Assembly (NCBI RefSeq): GCF_029023785.1
Contig: NZ_CP118955.1
Coordinates: 1,238,501 to 1,302,500, forward strand
Source of the DNA: Enterococcus faecium
GTDB lineage: Bacteria; Bacillota; Bacilli; Lactobacillales; Enterococcaceae
Reading direction: 5' to 3'
DNA length: 64,000 nucleotides
The position numbers and the translations under genes are program-made. The number at the start of each line of letters is the position of its first letter. Position 1 is the first letter of the stretch. Under the pieces are notes generated by a model. That model was not told the origin of the DNA and searched no databases. It saw nothing but the letters and a program-made list of their open reading frames with translations. Positions 17,456 to 27,069 of this stretch are shown in pieces.

Positions 17456-19222
17456 ATGGATACAGCTGCAATTTATCATCGACCGGAAAGTGAATATGCA
17501 TTTCTATATACGAATACAAGATTTCGTATTCGGCTTCGTACTAGGAAAAATGATATCAAAAAAGTATATGTGCTTTGTGGAGATCCATATACCATAACAA
17601 CTGAAAAATGGTATCAAAAACAACGACCAATGAAAAAATGTCTAAGTACCAATGTTCATGATTATTGGGAAATTGAAGTGACGAGCGAAACAAGGCGCTT
17701 ACAGTATGCGTTCCATGTTGTTGGGGAAGATAACACGGACTGTTTTTACGGTGATCAAGGAATTTTTCCTTATCGAGAAAATGTGATTACTGAACCAAAT
17801 TTTTATTTTCGAATACCTTATTTTCATCAAATCGATCGATTCACTATTCCAGAATGGGTAAAAGAAACAGTATGGTATCAAATTTTTCCCGAAAGATTTG
17901 CAAACGGGGACAAAGCAAATGACCCCGAACACACTTTACCTTGGGGAAGTAAAGATCCAGACCGAGAAGACTTCTTCGGGGGAGATTTGCAAGGTGTGAG
18001 GGATCATTTGGATTACTTGACGGACCTTGGCGTCAATGGCATCTATTTTTGTCCCATATTTAAAGCCACATCCAATCATAAATACGATACGATTGATTAT
18101 TATGAGGTGGATCCCGCTTTTGGCGATAAAAAACTTTTAAAAAACTTGATTGATGAAGCACATAAAAGAGGGATACGTATCATGTTCGATGCTGTATTCA
18201 ATCATATGGGTGTCCATTCACCACAGTGGCAAGACGTTCTCAAAAACGGAGAAAAATCGATCTATAAAGACTGGTTCCACATCCGTTTTTTCCCAGTAGA
18301 TTCTTATCAGATGACTGACTTACCAGAAACTGCTGAAAATATCCCATATGATACTTTTGCTTTTACTCCATTCATGCCGAAACTAAATACAGCAAATCCA
18401 GAAGTGCAAAAATATTTGCTGGATATCGCAACTTATTGGATAAAAGAATTCGATATTGATGGATGGCGTCTTGATGTTGCTAATGAAGTCGATCATCATT
18501 TTTGGAAAAAATTCAGAGAAGCAGTTACAGAAATCAAACCAGACATCTATATCCTTGGAGAGATTTGGCATTCCTCTCAAGCTTGGCTGCAAGGGGATGA
18601 ATTCCATGCAGTGATGAATTATGCATTCACAGATTCGATTAAAGATTATTTTGCAAAAAAGAAAATCACAGCTTCACAAATGGTCAGTGGAATGAATCAT
18701 CAGCAAATGCTTTACAGAGATCAGGTGAACGAAGGAACATTCAACTTATTAGATTCTCATGATACTGCCAGGATCTTGACCCTTTGCCAAGGTAACAAAG
18801 AATTGATGAAGTCTGTGATGGCCTTTATGTTTCTTCAAAAAGGGTCTCCTTGTATCTATTACGGGACAGAAATAGGGATGACTGGTGAAGATGACCCGGA
18901 TTGCCGCAAATGTATGATATGGGAGAAGGAGGAACAAGATCTAGAGCTATTCGGTTTTATAAAAGAACTTGTTTCTCTAAGGAAACAGTTGTCTAAGATT
19001 ATTTCTGAAGGTTCTACTCAGTGGCTAATAGTATATGATCGTGAAGATAAGCTCTATTTCACACGGGAACTAGAGGGACAGATCATCTATGTTTACTTTA
19101 ATCAGTCAAAAGAACCTTGGGTAGTAGAACAGGAAAATGAGGTGATTCTTAGTCAAAATTGTCAGTTGTTAGAAGACGGGAAAGCAGAGATACGACAATA
19201 CGGATTTTTGATCATGTGTTGA
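17456..19222 (+). CDS. Alpha-glycosidase, GH13 neopullulanase/maltogenic amylase type
   Basis: A 588-residue cytosolic enzyme likely hydrolysing imported maltodextrins or cyclodextrins. An N-terminal beta-domain (about 1-125) typical of the neopullulanase/cyclomaltodextrinase subfamily precedes the catalytic barrel. GH13 regions are visible: DAVFNH (about 245), GWRLDVANE (about 336; the Asp is the nucleophile), GEIWH (about 368; Glu acid/base) and LLDSHDTAR (about 431). No signal peptide. AAGGAGG precedes the ATG. It stands ahead of malE behind its own MalR-type operator and cre, so it is co-regulated with the transporter genes. An exact substrate cannot be fixed from sequence. Confidence 0.88.
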   Translation: MDTAAIYHRPESEYAFLYTNTRFRIRLRTRKNDIKKVYVLCGDPYTITTEKWYQKQRPMKKCLSTNVHDYWEIEVTSETRRLQYAFHVVGEDNTDCFYGDQGIFPYRENVITEPNFYFRIPYFHQIDRFTIPEWVKETVWYQIFPERFANGDKANDPEHTLPWGSKDPDREDFFGGDLQGVRDHLDYLTDLGVNGIYFCPIFKATSNHKYDTIDYYEVDPAFGDKKLLKNLIDEAHKRGIRIMFDAVFNHMGVHSPQWQDVLKNGEKSIYKDWFHIRFFPVDSYQMTDLPETAENIPYDTFAFTPFMPKLNTANPEVQKYLLDIATYWIKEFDIDGWRLDVANEVDHHFWKKFREAVTEIKPDIYILGEIWHSSQAWLQGDEFHAVMNYAFTDSIKDYFAKKKITASQMVSGMNHQQMLYRDQVNEGTFNLLDSHDTARILTLCQGNKELMKSVMAFMFLQKGSPCIYYGTEIGMTGEDDPDCRKCMIWEKEEQDLELFGFIKELVSLRKQLSKIISEGSTQWLIVYDREDKLYFTRELEGQIIYVYFNQSKEPWVVEQENEVILSQNCQLLEDGKAEIRQYGFLIMC

Positions 19223-19226
19223 AAAC

Positions 19227-19240
19227 TGTTACCGGTAACA
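19227..19240. promoter_or_regulatory. MalR-type operator upstream of malE
   Basis: Perfect 14-bp palindrome TGTTACCGGTAACA, immediately after the upstream gene's stop and before the malE promoter. Confidence 0.78.
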
Positions 19241-19243
19241 ACA

Positions 19244-19282
19244 AGAAAGCGTTTGCAAATGAAGATTTGTGCCCATTATAAT
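19244..19282 (+). promoter_or_regulatory. cre-like site and promoter of malE operon
   Basis: AGAAAGCGTTTGCA (19244-19257) matches 12 of 14 cre positions and overlaps the -35 TTGCAA (19253-19258). An 18-nt spacer leads to a perfect TATAAT (19277-19282). Confidence 0.7.
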
Positions 19283-19323
19283 AAGGGTGTAACAGCACGT
19301 TGAATACACAGGAGGAAATGAAG

Positions 19324-20583
19324 ATGAAAAAAAGAAGTGTGAAACAGTTGGGTTTAGGGTTAATCTCTTTAGGAATCTTAGGCGGATTAGCGGCTTGTGG
19401 CAATGGTAACTCTTCAGCAGAAGGGGAAGCCGATGAAGGAAAAACGTTAACAGTTTCCGTTGATTCTGGATATAAAGATTATATAAACGAAATAAAAAAC
19501 ACTTTCGAAAAAGAAAACGATGTGAAAATCAAGCTAGTAGAAAAGGACATGTTCGATCAGTTGGAATCATTAGCGTTAGATGGGCCTGCTGGAAAGGGAC
19601 CTGACGTTATGATGGCAGCATATGACCGGATCGGTGCGTTAGGACAGCAAGGACATCTGGCGGAAGTAAAACTGGGAAATGAAGCAGCTTACGATGAAAC
19701 AGACAAAGCCCAAGTGACTTATGATGGAAAAATCTACGGAGAACCTGCAGTAATCGAGACCCTTGTTTTGTACTATAACAAAGATTTAGTCGATACAGCA
19801 CCATCAACGTTTAAAGATTTGGAGAATCTATCCAAAGACAGTCGTTTTGCTTTTGAGTCAGAAGCAGGAAAAAATACAGGATTTTTAGCTAAATGGACTG
19901 ACTTTTATTATTCCTATGGTTTAATTGCAGGTTACGGTGGCTATGTATTTGGTGATGATGGCACAAATCCTTCAGATATCGGTTTGAATAATGCAGGTGC
20001 TGTAGAAGGAATCTCTTATGCAACAGATTGGTTCAAAAATGTTTGGCCAAAGGGAATGCAAGACATAAAAAGTGCAGGAGACTTCGCCAGCCAGCAATTC
20101 ATGTCCAATAAAACTGCAGCAATCATTGACGGTCCATGGCAAGCGCAAACATACAAAGAAAACAATATCAATTATGGTGTAGCCAAAATTCCTACTCTAA
20201 ATAATGGACAGCCTTATCAACCGTTTGGCGGAGGAAAAGGATGGGTAGTCAGCAATTATGCTAAAAACAAAGACCTCTCTCAAAAATGGCTTGATTATGT
20301 AACGAATCAGGAAAATCAAGAAAAATTCTTTGAAATGGTAAATGAAATCCCTGCAAACCAACAAGCTAGGGAAACAGCAAAGGCTAAAAACGATGAATTA
20401 ACAACAGCTGTGATTGAACAATATGAAACAGCTCAAGCGATGCCAAACATCCCAGAAATGGGCGAAGTTTGGACAGGTGCAGAAAACTTGATGTTCGATG
20501 CAGCATCAGGTTCAAAAACACCAAAAGAATCCGCAGATGAAGCAGTAAAAACAATCAGTGAAGCCATAGAACAAAAATACTGA
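19324..20583 (+). CDS. malE: Maltose/maltodextrin ABC transporter substrate-binding lipoprotein
   Basis: A 419-residue extracytoplasmic solute-binding protein anchored by lipidation. The signal peptide ends in the lipobox LAAC (C25). The mature part shows the MalE-family pattern (KGPDVMMAAYDRIGALG, YGEPAVIETLVLYYNKDL, FGGGKGWVV). The frame starts earlier at a TTG (19300), but AGGAGG at 19309-19317 favours the ATG at 19324; an ATG two codons before is too close. It is followed by a stable intercistronic hairpin and then malF and malG. This order and the operators indicate maltodextrin import. Confidence 0.92.
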   Translation: MKKRSVKQLGLGLISLGILGGLAACGNGNSSAEGEADEGKTLTVSVDSGYKDYINEIKNTFEKENDVKIKLVEKDMFDQLESLALDGPAGKGPDVMMAAYDRIGALGQQGHLAEVKLGNEAAYDETDKAQVTYDGKIYGEPAVIETLVLYYNKDLVDTAPSTFKDLENLSKDSRFAFESEAGKNTGFLAKWTDFYYSYGLIAGYGGYVFGDDGTNPSDIGLNNAGAVEGISYATDWFKNVWPKGMQDIKSAGDFASQQFMSNKTAAIIDGPWQAQTYKENNINYGVAKIPTLNNGQPYQPFGGGKGWVVSNYAKNKDLSQKWLDYVTNQENQEKFFEMVNEIPANQQARETAKAKNDELTTAVIEQYETAQAMPNIPEMGEVWTGAENLMFDAASGSKTPKESADEAVKTISEAIEQKY

Positions 20584-20639
20584 TTAAAATGATAACCGTC
20601 CATTTTTATAAAAAATGGAACAGGTGCTTCAGATAAAAG

Positions 20640-20680
20640 TGGCAAGAGCGAGATGGAAAATTATCTTGCTCTTGTTGCCA
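20640..20680 (+). other. Intercistronic hairpin between malE and malF
   Basis: About 15-bp stem with one G-U pair and a 3-nt bulge (20640-20654 with 20663-20680), not followed by a T run. It may stabilise the malE 3' end or partly attenuate downstream transcription, which would give more binding protein than permease. Confidence 0.6.
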
Positions 20681-20729
20681 TTATCTTAAAAGCAGTTTGC
20701 GGTTTAGCAAGTTTAGAGGGGGCATTCAG

Positions 20730-22031
20730 ATGCAGCAAGATAAAACAAGCAATATCAACGAAAAAAAAATCACGCTTTGTTCACTTATTCCAGGGATGGG
20801 GCAGTTTGTAAATGGCCAAGCTTTTAAAGGTATCGTTTTTTTCGCCATATTCGTCCTATTCATTGGTCAGATGCTTCTGGGCGGATTTCATGCATTGGTA
20901 GGATTGGTTACTTTGGGAAGTATACCAATGGAAGATCATTCATTATTTATTTTGATTGAAGGCACTTTGCAATTCATCATTACAATCATTTTCTTGATTT
21001 TTTACGGTTTGAATCTTTTAGACGCTTATCGAGTAGCGAAGATGCGTCAAGAGGGCAAAAAAATCAATCGGACGATGAAGGAAGTCATACATAATATAGG
21101 TGATGAAGGTTTTCCTTATCTATTGACACTTCCCGCTTATCTTCTCATGATTTTTACGATCATTTTCCCAGTCCTAGTTACATTGTTCACTGCATTTACT
21201 AATTATGACTTCAATCATATTCCACCAGCCAGTTTAATTGATTGGGTAGGGGCTAAAAACTTTTTTAGTATCTTCTTTTTAAGCTCATATCGTAATACTT
21301 TTTTTGCAGTCTTTTCGTGGACCGTGATTTGGACTTTATGTGCAACAACTTTGCAAATCACCCTTGGTATTCTCACAGCGGTTGTTGCTCACCAGAAATT
21401 TATTAAATTCAAACGTATTTTCGGTATCATTTTCTTATTACCATGGGCGGTCCCAGCTTTTATTACTATCATGAGTTTTTCGAATATATTCAACGATAGC
21501 GTAGGTGCCATCAATACTCAAGTGATTCCTTTCATAAACCAGCTTCCTTTTGTAGATATCAGTGCAATCTCTTGGAAAACGGACCCGAACTGGACGAAAG
21601 TAGCAATTATCTTAGTGCAGGGCTGGTTAGGATTTCCCTATATCTATGTGATGGTTACAGGAATCTTACAATCGATTTCAGAAGACTTATATGAAGCAGC
21701 AAAAATCGACGGAGCAAATGCATGGCAGCGCTTTTCAAACATCACGCTTCCTGCTGTCTTCCTAGTGGCAGCGCCAACATTTATTACACAGTATACGGGG
21801 AATTTCAATAATTTCTCCATGATCTATCTGTTTAACAATGGTGGTCCCGGAAGCGTAGGCGGAGGAGCTGGTTCTACTGATATTCTTATTTCCTGGATCT
21901 ATAAACTTACGACTGGAACTTCTCCGCAGTATTCTATGGCTTCAGCAATCACGTTGATTATCTCCGTCATCGTTATCTGTGTGTCATTGCTGGTATTTAA
22001 AAAGACAAATGCGTTCAATATGGGGGATTAA
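20730..22031 (+). CDS. malF: Maltodextrin ABC transporter permease MalF
   Basis: A 433-residue membrane subunit with an N-terminal extension that has additional hydrophobic helices, as in Gram-positive MalF/MalC. The EAA loop [21 protein letters not shown] (about 325-345), which contacts the ATPase, is clear. GAGGGGG lies before the ATG at 20730; the frame's earlier TTG start has no ribosome site. It pairs with MalG two nt downstream. No gene for the cognate ATPase occurs in the cluster. Confidence 0.93.
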   Translation: MQQDKTSNINEKKITLCSLIPGMGQFVNGQAFKGIVFFAIFVLFIGQMLLGGFHALVGLVTLGSIPMEDHSLFILIEGTLQFIITIIFLIFYGLNLLDAYRVAKMRQEGKKINRTMKEVIHNIGDEGFPYLLTLPAYLLMIFTIIFPVLVTLFTAFTNYDFNHIPPASLIDWVGAKNFFSIFFLSSYRNTFFAVFSWTVIWTLCATTLQITLGILTAVVAHQKFIKFKRIFGIIFLLPWAVPAFITIMSFSNIFNDSVGAINTQVIPFINQLPFVDISAISWKTDPNWTKVAIILVQGWLGFPYIYVMVTGILQSISEDLYEAAKIDGANAWQRFSNITLPAVFLVAAPTFITQYTGNFNNFSMIYLFNNGGPGSVGGGAGSTDILISWIYKLTTGTSPQYSMASAITLIISVIVICVSLLVFKKTNAFNMGD

Positions 22032-22033
22032 CA

Positions 22034-22885
22034 ATGAAAAAATTTCATTCGAGTGCTCGATTCCAAAAACGACTTTCTCACTTTTTTACTTACTTTTTTC
22101 TTTTAATACTGTCAGTCATTATCATCTATCCGCTTTTGATCACAGCAAGTACTGCCTTCAAGTCAGGAAATATTGCAGCTTTTAGTTTAGATCTTTCAAG
22201 TGACTGGACTTTAGGAAACTTTACTCGGCTATTCAGTGAAACACTTTACGGGACTTGGTATAAAAATACATTGATCATTTCTGTCCTAACAATGATCGTA
22301 CAAGTGACTGTAGTAACTTTGGCGGGCTATACTTATAGTCGCTATCGTTTTATCGGCCGCAAATCAAGTTTGATGTTCTTTTTAGTGATTCAGATGGTAC
22401 CGACTATGGCAGCATTGACTGCCTTTTATGTCATGGCTTTCTTATTAGAAGCGCTCGATAAGTACTGGTTCTTGACAATGATCTATATAGGCGGTGGAAT
22501 TCCAATGAATACTTGGCTGATGAAAGGATACTTTGACACTGTACCAATAGATTTAGATGAATCTGCTAAACTTGATGGGGCAGGGCATTTCAGGATTTTT
22601 TTCCAGATTGTATTACCGCTTGTCAAACCGATGCTCGCCGTTCAAGCATTATGGGCTTTTATGGGACCTTTTGGGGATTTCATGTTAGCTAAGTTCCTGC
22701 TTCGAACACCTGAAAATCAGACTGTTGCTGTCGGCTTACAAACATTTATTTCTGATGTGACAAACCAAAGAGTCTCTCTTTTTGCTGCTGGGGCAATTTT
22801 GATTGCACTACCGATTTGTCTATTATTCTTCTTTTTACAAAAGAACTTTGTTACCGGCCTGACATCTGGCGGAACAAAAGGATAG
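22034..22885 (+). CDS. malG: Maltodextrin ABC transporter permease MalG
   Basis: A 283-residue inner-membrane permease with six predicted helices. The EAA motif lies around [23 protein letters not shown] (split: [11 protein letters not shown] then [10 protein letters not shown], about 175-197), and the C-terminus [16 protein letters not shown] is a hallmark of MalG-type subunits. The start follows the malF stop by 2 nt with GGGGG as ribosome site, so translation is coupled. It forms the channel with MalF. Confidence 0.94.
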   Translation: MKKFHSSARFQKRLSHFFTYFFLLILSVIIIYPLLITASTAFKSGNIAAFSLDLSSDWTLGNFTRLFSETLYGTWYKNTLIISVLTMIVQVTVVTLAGYTYSRYRFIGRKSSLMFFLVIQMVPTMAALTAFYVMAFLLEALDKYWFLTMIYIGGGIPMNTWLMKGYFDTVPIDLDESAKLDGAGHFRIFFQIVLPLVKPMLAVQALWAFMGPFGDFMLAKFLLRTPENQTVAVGLQTFISDVTNQRVSLFAAGAILIALPICLLFFFLQKNFVTGLTSGGTKG

Positions 22886-22897
22886 GAGCAGAGTATC

Positions 22898-23713
22898 ATG
22901 CAAACATTTCCGTTAAACTATTTTTCCGCATTACGTACGCCAACTCAAGTGTTTGCGGGACGCAAACTATTATCATGGCCTAAATTTTTCTTGATATTTG
23001 TATTTTTAGTTTCCTTGATGGTCATGCCTGTGACTCTTTTTTATGCCAATCAGATCCAAGCGATTCCATTAGAACAATTTCTATCCGTTCATTCGCTGAT
23101 CGATGAACAAGGAACCCAAAAATTTTCTGAACTTGAATTATCTGAAACTGGGTTACAAGCATCGCAACAAACGATAGCTGTGACCCCTGAAATTTTGGTA
23201 GGTGTGTCTTTATCTGAGAAACAACAATCCGATCATGGAACTTTTATTGATTTTGAGAAGGAACAATGGGTGATCCAACAAAAGGATAAATCTGGTATAC
23301 GCCGCTATACGATGAATTATAGCCCATCTTTCCAACCAGATTCTGTACGTACGCCCGAAGATTTCCAACGATTTTTAGAAAGAGAATTTTATGCCAGTAA
23401 TCGTCCAACAATCATTTTATCTTATAGTTTAAGTCTTGGTCTTGTCCTATTTGTCATGACGAGTCTCATTTTATTCGGGGCTTCCTTTTTCTTGTGGATG
23501 ACAAGAAAAAGCCAACTTTCATCCATTCATACATTCAAAGAGAGTGCAAATTTGATGCTGAATGTTATGGGAATAGGTTCCATGGCAGCAGCAGTTGTAG
23601 GGTTTATCCACTTTGACTTTATCTTGATGCTAAGTGTCCAAACAACGATAACTGTCTTGCTGCTTTTATGGGTTTTTGTCAAAACAAGATTCAAAGATAA
23701 GCGTGTCGAATGA
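22898..23713 (+). CDS. DUF1189-family membrane protein, MalA-like
   Basis: A 271-residue membrane protein: one N-terminal helix (about 30-50), an extracellular region of about 120 residues and three C-terminal helices. It fits DUF1189, and pneumococcal mal operons carry a member called MalA after the permease genes. The biochemical role is unknown. It follows malG by 12 nt with AGGAG upstream of the ATG, so it is the last gene of malE-malF-malG. No clear terminator is visible after it. Confidence 0.75.
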   Translation: MQTFPLNYFSALRTPTQVFAGRKLLSWPKFFLIFVFLVSLMVMPVTLFYANQIQAIPLEQFLSVHSLIDEQGTQKFSELELSETGLQASQQTIAVTPEILVGVSLSEKQQSDHGTFIDFEKEQWVIQQKDKSGIRRYTMNYSPSFQPDSVRTPEDFQRFLEREFYASNRPTIILSYSLSLGLVLFVMTSLILFGASFFLWMTRKSQLSSIHTFKESANLMLNVMGIGSMAAAVVGFIHFDFILMLSVQTTITVLLLLWVFVKTRFKDKRVE

Positions 23714-23863
23714 CAAGTTTAAGCGATTTATGCGACAATGAATGTGAAAAAAATGAAAAATAAAGTAGTTTTTGAAAAATTTCTGAAAAAATTAAACTTC
23801 TTAGTTGATTCTTTTCTTTTTTAGTATTAACGTAATAGGGTAGTTTTTTTAAGGAGGAAAATC

Positions 23864-25030
23864 ATGTTAGAGAAAACTTTATACAATCAATTATTTTCAC
23901 GTTCTTTCTCGCTCCCTGTCGAAGTAAATTATTGGGACGGTACAACGAAACAATACGGAGATACGGACACTCCTCCCCAAATCAAAATCAATATCCATGA
24001 AGAAATCCCAATGAAAGAGATTACAAGTAACGCTTCTTTGGCACTAGGAGAAGCCTATATGGATCATCGAATCGAGATCGAGGGAAGTATCCAAGCATTG
24101 ATCAACGATGCTTATCAGCAAGCAAACAGCTTTTTACGAGGAAAAGATTATCTAAAATGGCTGCCAAAGAAAGAAAAACATACGAAACAAAAAAACAAAG
24201 AAGATATCCATGCGCATTATGACTTAGGTAACGACTTTTATAAACTTTGGCTAGATCCAACTTTGACTTATTCTTGTGCTTATTTCAATACACCTGAAGA
24301 TACGTTGGAACAAGCACAAATCAATAAAGTCCATCATATCTTAGACAAACTCTTTATCAAAGAAGGCGAAACGTTGCTTGATATCGGTTGTGGCTGGGGA
24401 ACATTGATGTTCACTGCTACCAAAGAGTATAATGTCAAGGCAACTGGGATCACACTAAGTGAAGAACAATACGATTTGATTACCAAAAGAATAAAAGAAG
24501 AACATTTAGAAGATAAATGCCGTGTATTATTAATGGATTACCGCGAACTAAAAGGCGAAACGTTTGATCATATCACAAGTGTAGGTATGTTCGAACATGT
24601 AGGTTCTGAAAATCTTGAAGGTTATTTCAAAGTGGTAAAAGATTTATTGAAACCAAAAGGAACAGCTTTGATCCATGGAATCAGCCGACAACAAGGCGGT
24701 GCGACAAATGCTTGGATCAATAAATATATTTTCCCTGGCGGTTATGTCCCTGGTGTTACTGAATTAGTTGATAATATTACAAAAAACGATTTGCAACTGA
24801 TTGATTTGGAAAGCTTACGTCGTGACTACCAATTGACATTAGAACATTGGACAAAGAATTTTCATCAAGTCCAAGATCAAGTCACGAAAGAAATGGGTGA
24901 TTCCTTCTATCGAATGTGGGATCTATATTTACAAGCTTGTGCAGCTTCATTTGAATCAAGTAATATCGATGTGATTCAATATTTGCTTGTTCAACCTGGA
25001 AACAATGACATCCCAATGCATCGTGCATAA
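23864..25030 (+). CDS. cfa: Cyclopropane-fatty-acyl-phospholipid synthase
   Basis: SAM-dependent enzyme that adds a methylene bridge to cis double bonds of membrane phospholipid acyl chains. The 388-residue product has the Cfa layout: an N-terminal lipid-binding domain (about 1-105), the [11 protein letters not shown] signature (about 116-126), SAM motif LDIGCGWG (about 171-178), and catalytic-region motifs SVGMFEHVG and HGISRQ. AAGGAGG precedes the ATG. It is monocistronic, between the mal operon and a large hairpin. Membrane cyclopropanation usually rises in stationary phase or acid; no such signal is visible here. Confidence 0.95.
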   Translation: MLEKTLYNQLFSRSFSLPVEVNYWDGTTKQYGDTDTPPQIKINIHEEIPMKEITSNASLALGEAYMDHRIEIEGSIQALINDAYQQANSFLRGKDYLKWLPKKEKHTKQKNKEDIHAHYDLGNDFYKLWLDPTLTYSCAYFNTPEDTLEQAQINKVHHILDKLFIKEGETLLDIGCGWGTLMFTATKEYNVKATGITLSEEQYDLITKRIKEEHLEDKCRVLLMDYRELKGETFDHITSVGMFEHVGSENLEGYFKVVKDLLKPKGTALIHGISRQQGGATNAWINKYIFPGGYVPGVTELVDNITKNDLQLIDLESLRRDYQLTLEHWTKNFHQVQDQVTKEMGDSFYRMWDLYLQACAASFESSNIDVIQYLLVQPGNNDIPMHRA

Positions 25031-25061
25031 TTGAGGCAAAAGTACTGTTTAAAGACTATTT

Positions 25062-25147
25062 AAAAAGAAGCTAAGTTTTATGATGCTCCAGAAGTGAACT
25101 TTTTTGTCTAACTTCTAGGATTGTCTCTAAAGCTTAGTTTCTTTTTC
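25062..25147 (+). terminator. Extended hairpin terminator after cfa
   Basis: An outer stem (about 25063-25075 with 25132-25147, one G-U) encloses an inner AGAAGT/ACTTCT stem, and the whole ends in a T-rich tract. It is longer (about 85 nt) than a plain terminator. Confidence 0.65.
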
Positions 25148-25259
25148 TTTATATTTTCATAATAAAAGTTTGGTTCTTTAATTTTTAAACATGACAGAAA
25201 ATTTTTTCTTCGTTATACTTGTAATAGAATACTATTTTATAACAAAGGGGATCGAATCA

Positions 25260-25907
25260 ATGAAAAAAACTGTTATTTATACTAGTTTATTTGCAGCTTT
25301 GTTTTTAGCTGCTTGTCAATCAAATACCAATCAAGGCACATCTGGGAATACGTCTTCCAGTAGCGAACAGCGCTCTTCACAGGTATCGGACTCCTCAACA
25401 AAAGCAAGCACATCTTCGTCTAGCCAGACAAAAAGTTCTAGTGAAGCAAGTACTCAGTCAGATATCAAAGTGTCTGCAGCTCGTGCGATCGAATTGTTCC
25501 AAGATAAATACCCAGATACTGCAATTACTAGTTTGGAATTAGATAGTGATTGGGGATCTTACTTCTACAAGATAGAAGGTGTCGATGATCAAAAAGAATA
25601 CGAAGCAAGAATTGATGCTCAAAATGAAAAAATGGAGACAGAGAATCCAGAAACTCTAGATCGAGATGAACAAAATGGTCAAAAGAAAAAAGAAGATGGT
25701 CTGGATGTTGATAAATTGATCACGATTGAGGAAGCAGCAAAAATCGCCGTCGACAAAGTAGGAAGCGGTACGGCAACAGATTGGGATTTGGATAAAGATT
25801 TAGGTACTACTTATTGGGAAGTCAAAGTAAAAGACGGCAATCAAAGTACATCAGTCAAGATCAATAGCCAAACAGGCGAAGTACTGTCAACTGAACAAGA
25901 TGATTAA
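25260..25907 (+). CDS. Lipoprotein with two PepSY domains
   Basis: A 215-residue secreted lipoprotein: signal peptide with lipobox LAAC (C19), a Ser/Thr/Gln-rich linker (about 20-75), then two PepSY-like units. The first is around AARAIELFQDKYPD to KEYEARIDA, the second around IEEAAKIAVDKVG to VKINSQTGEVL. A charged Lys/Glu/Asp spacer joins them. PepSY domains are often thought to inhibit peptidases at the cell surface, but the partner here is unknown. AAAGGGG precedes the ATG at 25260; the frame runs further upstream without a ribosome site. Confidence 0.82.
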   Translation: MKKTVIYTSLFAALFLAACQSNTNQGTSGNTSSSSEQRSSQVSDSSTKASTSSSSQTKSSSEASTQSDIKVSAARAIELFQDKYPDTAITSLELDSDWGSYFYKIEGVDDQKEYEARIDAQNEKMETENPETLDRDEQNGQKKKEDGLDVDKLITIEEAAKIAVDKVGSGTATDWDLDKDLGTTYWEVKVKDGNQSTSVKINSQTGEVLSTEQDD

Positions 25908-25990
25908 GAATTTCTTCGGAAAACAAGAGTTGATTTTTCTTTTAGTCATGATACACTAGACAAAATAACTTGTTTGAAGGAGCGATTTAC

Positions 25991-26935
25991 TTGAGTTTAG
26001 AAACGACCTTTGCCAATCATATCTTTGCCAATCCTTTGATGAATGCATCTGGTGTCCACTGCATGACTACCCAGGAATTAGATGAACTGGCTCATTCAGA
26101 AGCAGGAGCATTTATCACTAAGAGCTGTACGATCAATGAACGAAAAGGAAATCCCGAACCACGCTATTTTGATGTTCCTTTAGGGAGTATCAATTCTATG
26201 GGACTTCCAAACTTAGGTTTTTCTTATTATCTAGAGTATGCTCTTGCGTATGAAAAAGTGCAGGAAAACCAAAATCAACCGTTATTTTTTTCCATTGCCG
26301 GGATGAGTGTCCAGGAAAACTTGGAAATGCTTGAGAAAATAGAAAAAAGTGGGTTTAATGGGATCACTGAATTAAATTTATCTTGTCCCAATGTGCCTGG
26401 AAAACCACAACTAGCTTACGATTTTGAGGCCACTTATGAAACACTGAAAGAAGTATTCAGCATCTTTTCTAAGCCGCTAGGAATCAAATTGCCTCCTTAT
26501 TTTGATTTTGCTCATTTTGATCAGATGGCTGATATCTTGAATCAGTTTCCATTGACCTATGTCAATGCTATCAACAGTGTGGGCAATGGTTTGTATATCG
26601 ATACAGAACAAGAAGCAGTAGTCATCAAACCAAAAGAAGGGTTCGGCGGCATTGGCGGAGAGTATATCAAGCCGACTGCTTTGGCGAATGTTCGCGCTTT
26701 TTATACACGTTTGAAACCAGAAATCCAAATCATTGGTACAGGTGGGATTCGGACAGGACAAGATGCATTTGAACATCTGCTATGTGGCGCAAGCATGTTA
26801 CAGATTGGTACAGAGCTTCATAAAGAAGGGCCGGAAATTTTTTCTAGAATCATAAAAGAATTAACGCAGATTATGTCAGAAAAAGGATATACGTCAATTG
26901 ACGAATTTAAAGGCAAATTACGCACCATTTCATAG
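25991..26935 (+). CDS. pyrD: Dihydroorotate dehydrogenase, class 1A (fumarate-type)
   Basis: FMN enzyme oxidising dihydroorotate to orotate in pyrimidine synthesis. The 314-residue length suits the soluble class 1A enzymes of lactic bacteria. The active-site base is C132 in [14 protein letters not shown] and substrate motifs [19 protein letters not shown] and [19 protein letters not shown] are present. The start is a TTG at 25991 preceded by AAGGAG at 9 nt; an in-frame TTG seven codons earlier lacks a site. It stands apart from other pyr genes, as often seen for class 1A. A strong terminator follows. Confidence 0.94.
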   Translation: MSLETTFANHIFANPLMNASGVHCMTTQELDELAHSEAGAFITKSCTINERKGNPEPRYFDVPLGSINSMGLPNLGFSYYLEYALAYEKVQENQNQPLFFSIAGMSVQENLEMLEKIEKSGFNGITELNLSCPNVPGKPQLAYDFEATYETLKEVFSIFSKPLGIKLPPYFDFAHFDQMADILNQFPLTYVNAINSVGNGLYIDTEQEAVVIKPKEGFGGIGGEYIKPTALANVRAFYTRLKPEIQIIGTGGIRTGQDAFEHLLCGASMLQIGTELHKEGPEIFSRIIKELTQIMSEKGYTSIDEFKGKLRTIS

Positions 26936-26936
26936 C

Positions 26937-26974
26937 AAAGAGACGAAGGTCATGATTGATCTTCGTCTTTTTTT
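26937..26974 (+). terminator. Terminator of pyrD
   Basis: Perfect 8-bp stem AGACGAAG/CTTCGTCT followed by a T run, immediately after the pyrD stop. Confidence 0.9.
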
Positions 26975-27069
26975 ATAAAAAACACTCGTCTGTTCATTCC
27001 TGTGCAAGCGTACTCATTGTATGTTAGACGAACTTGTGGGAAAATAACAGAGGCAAAAAGGAGGATAAT

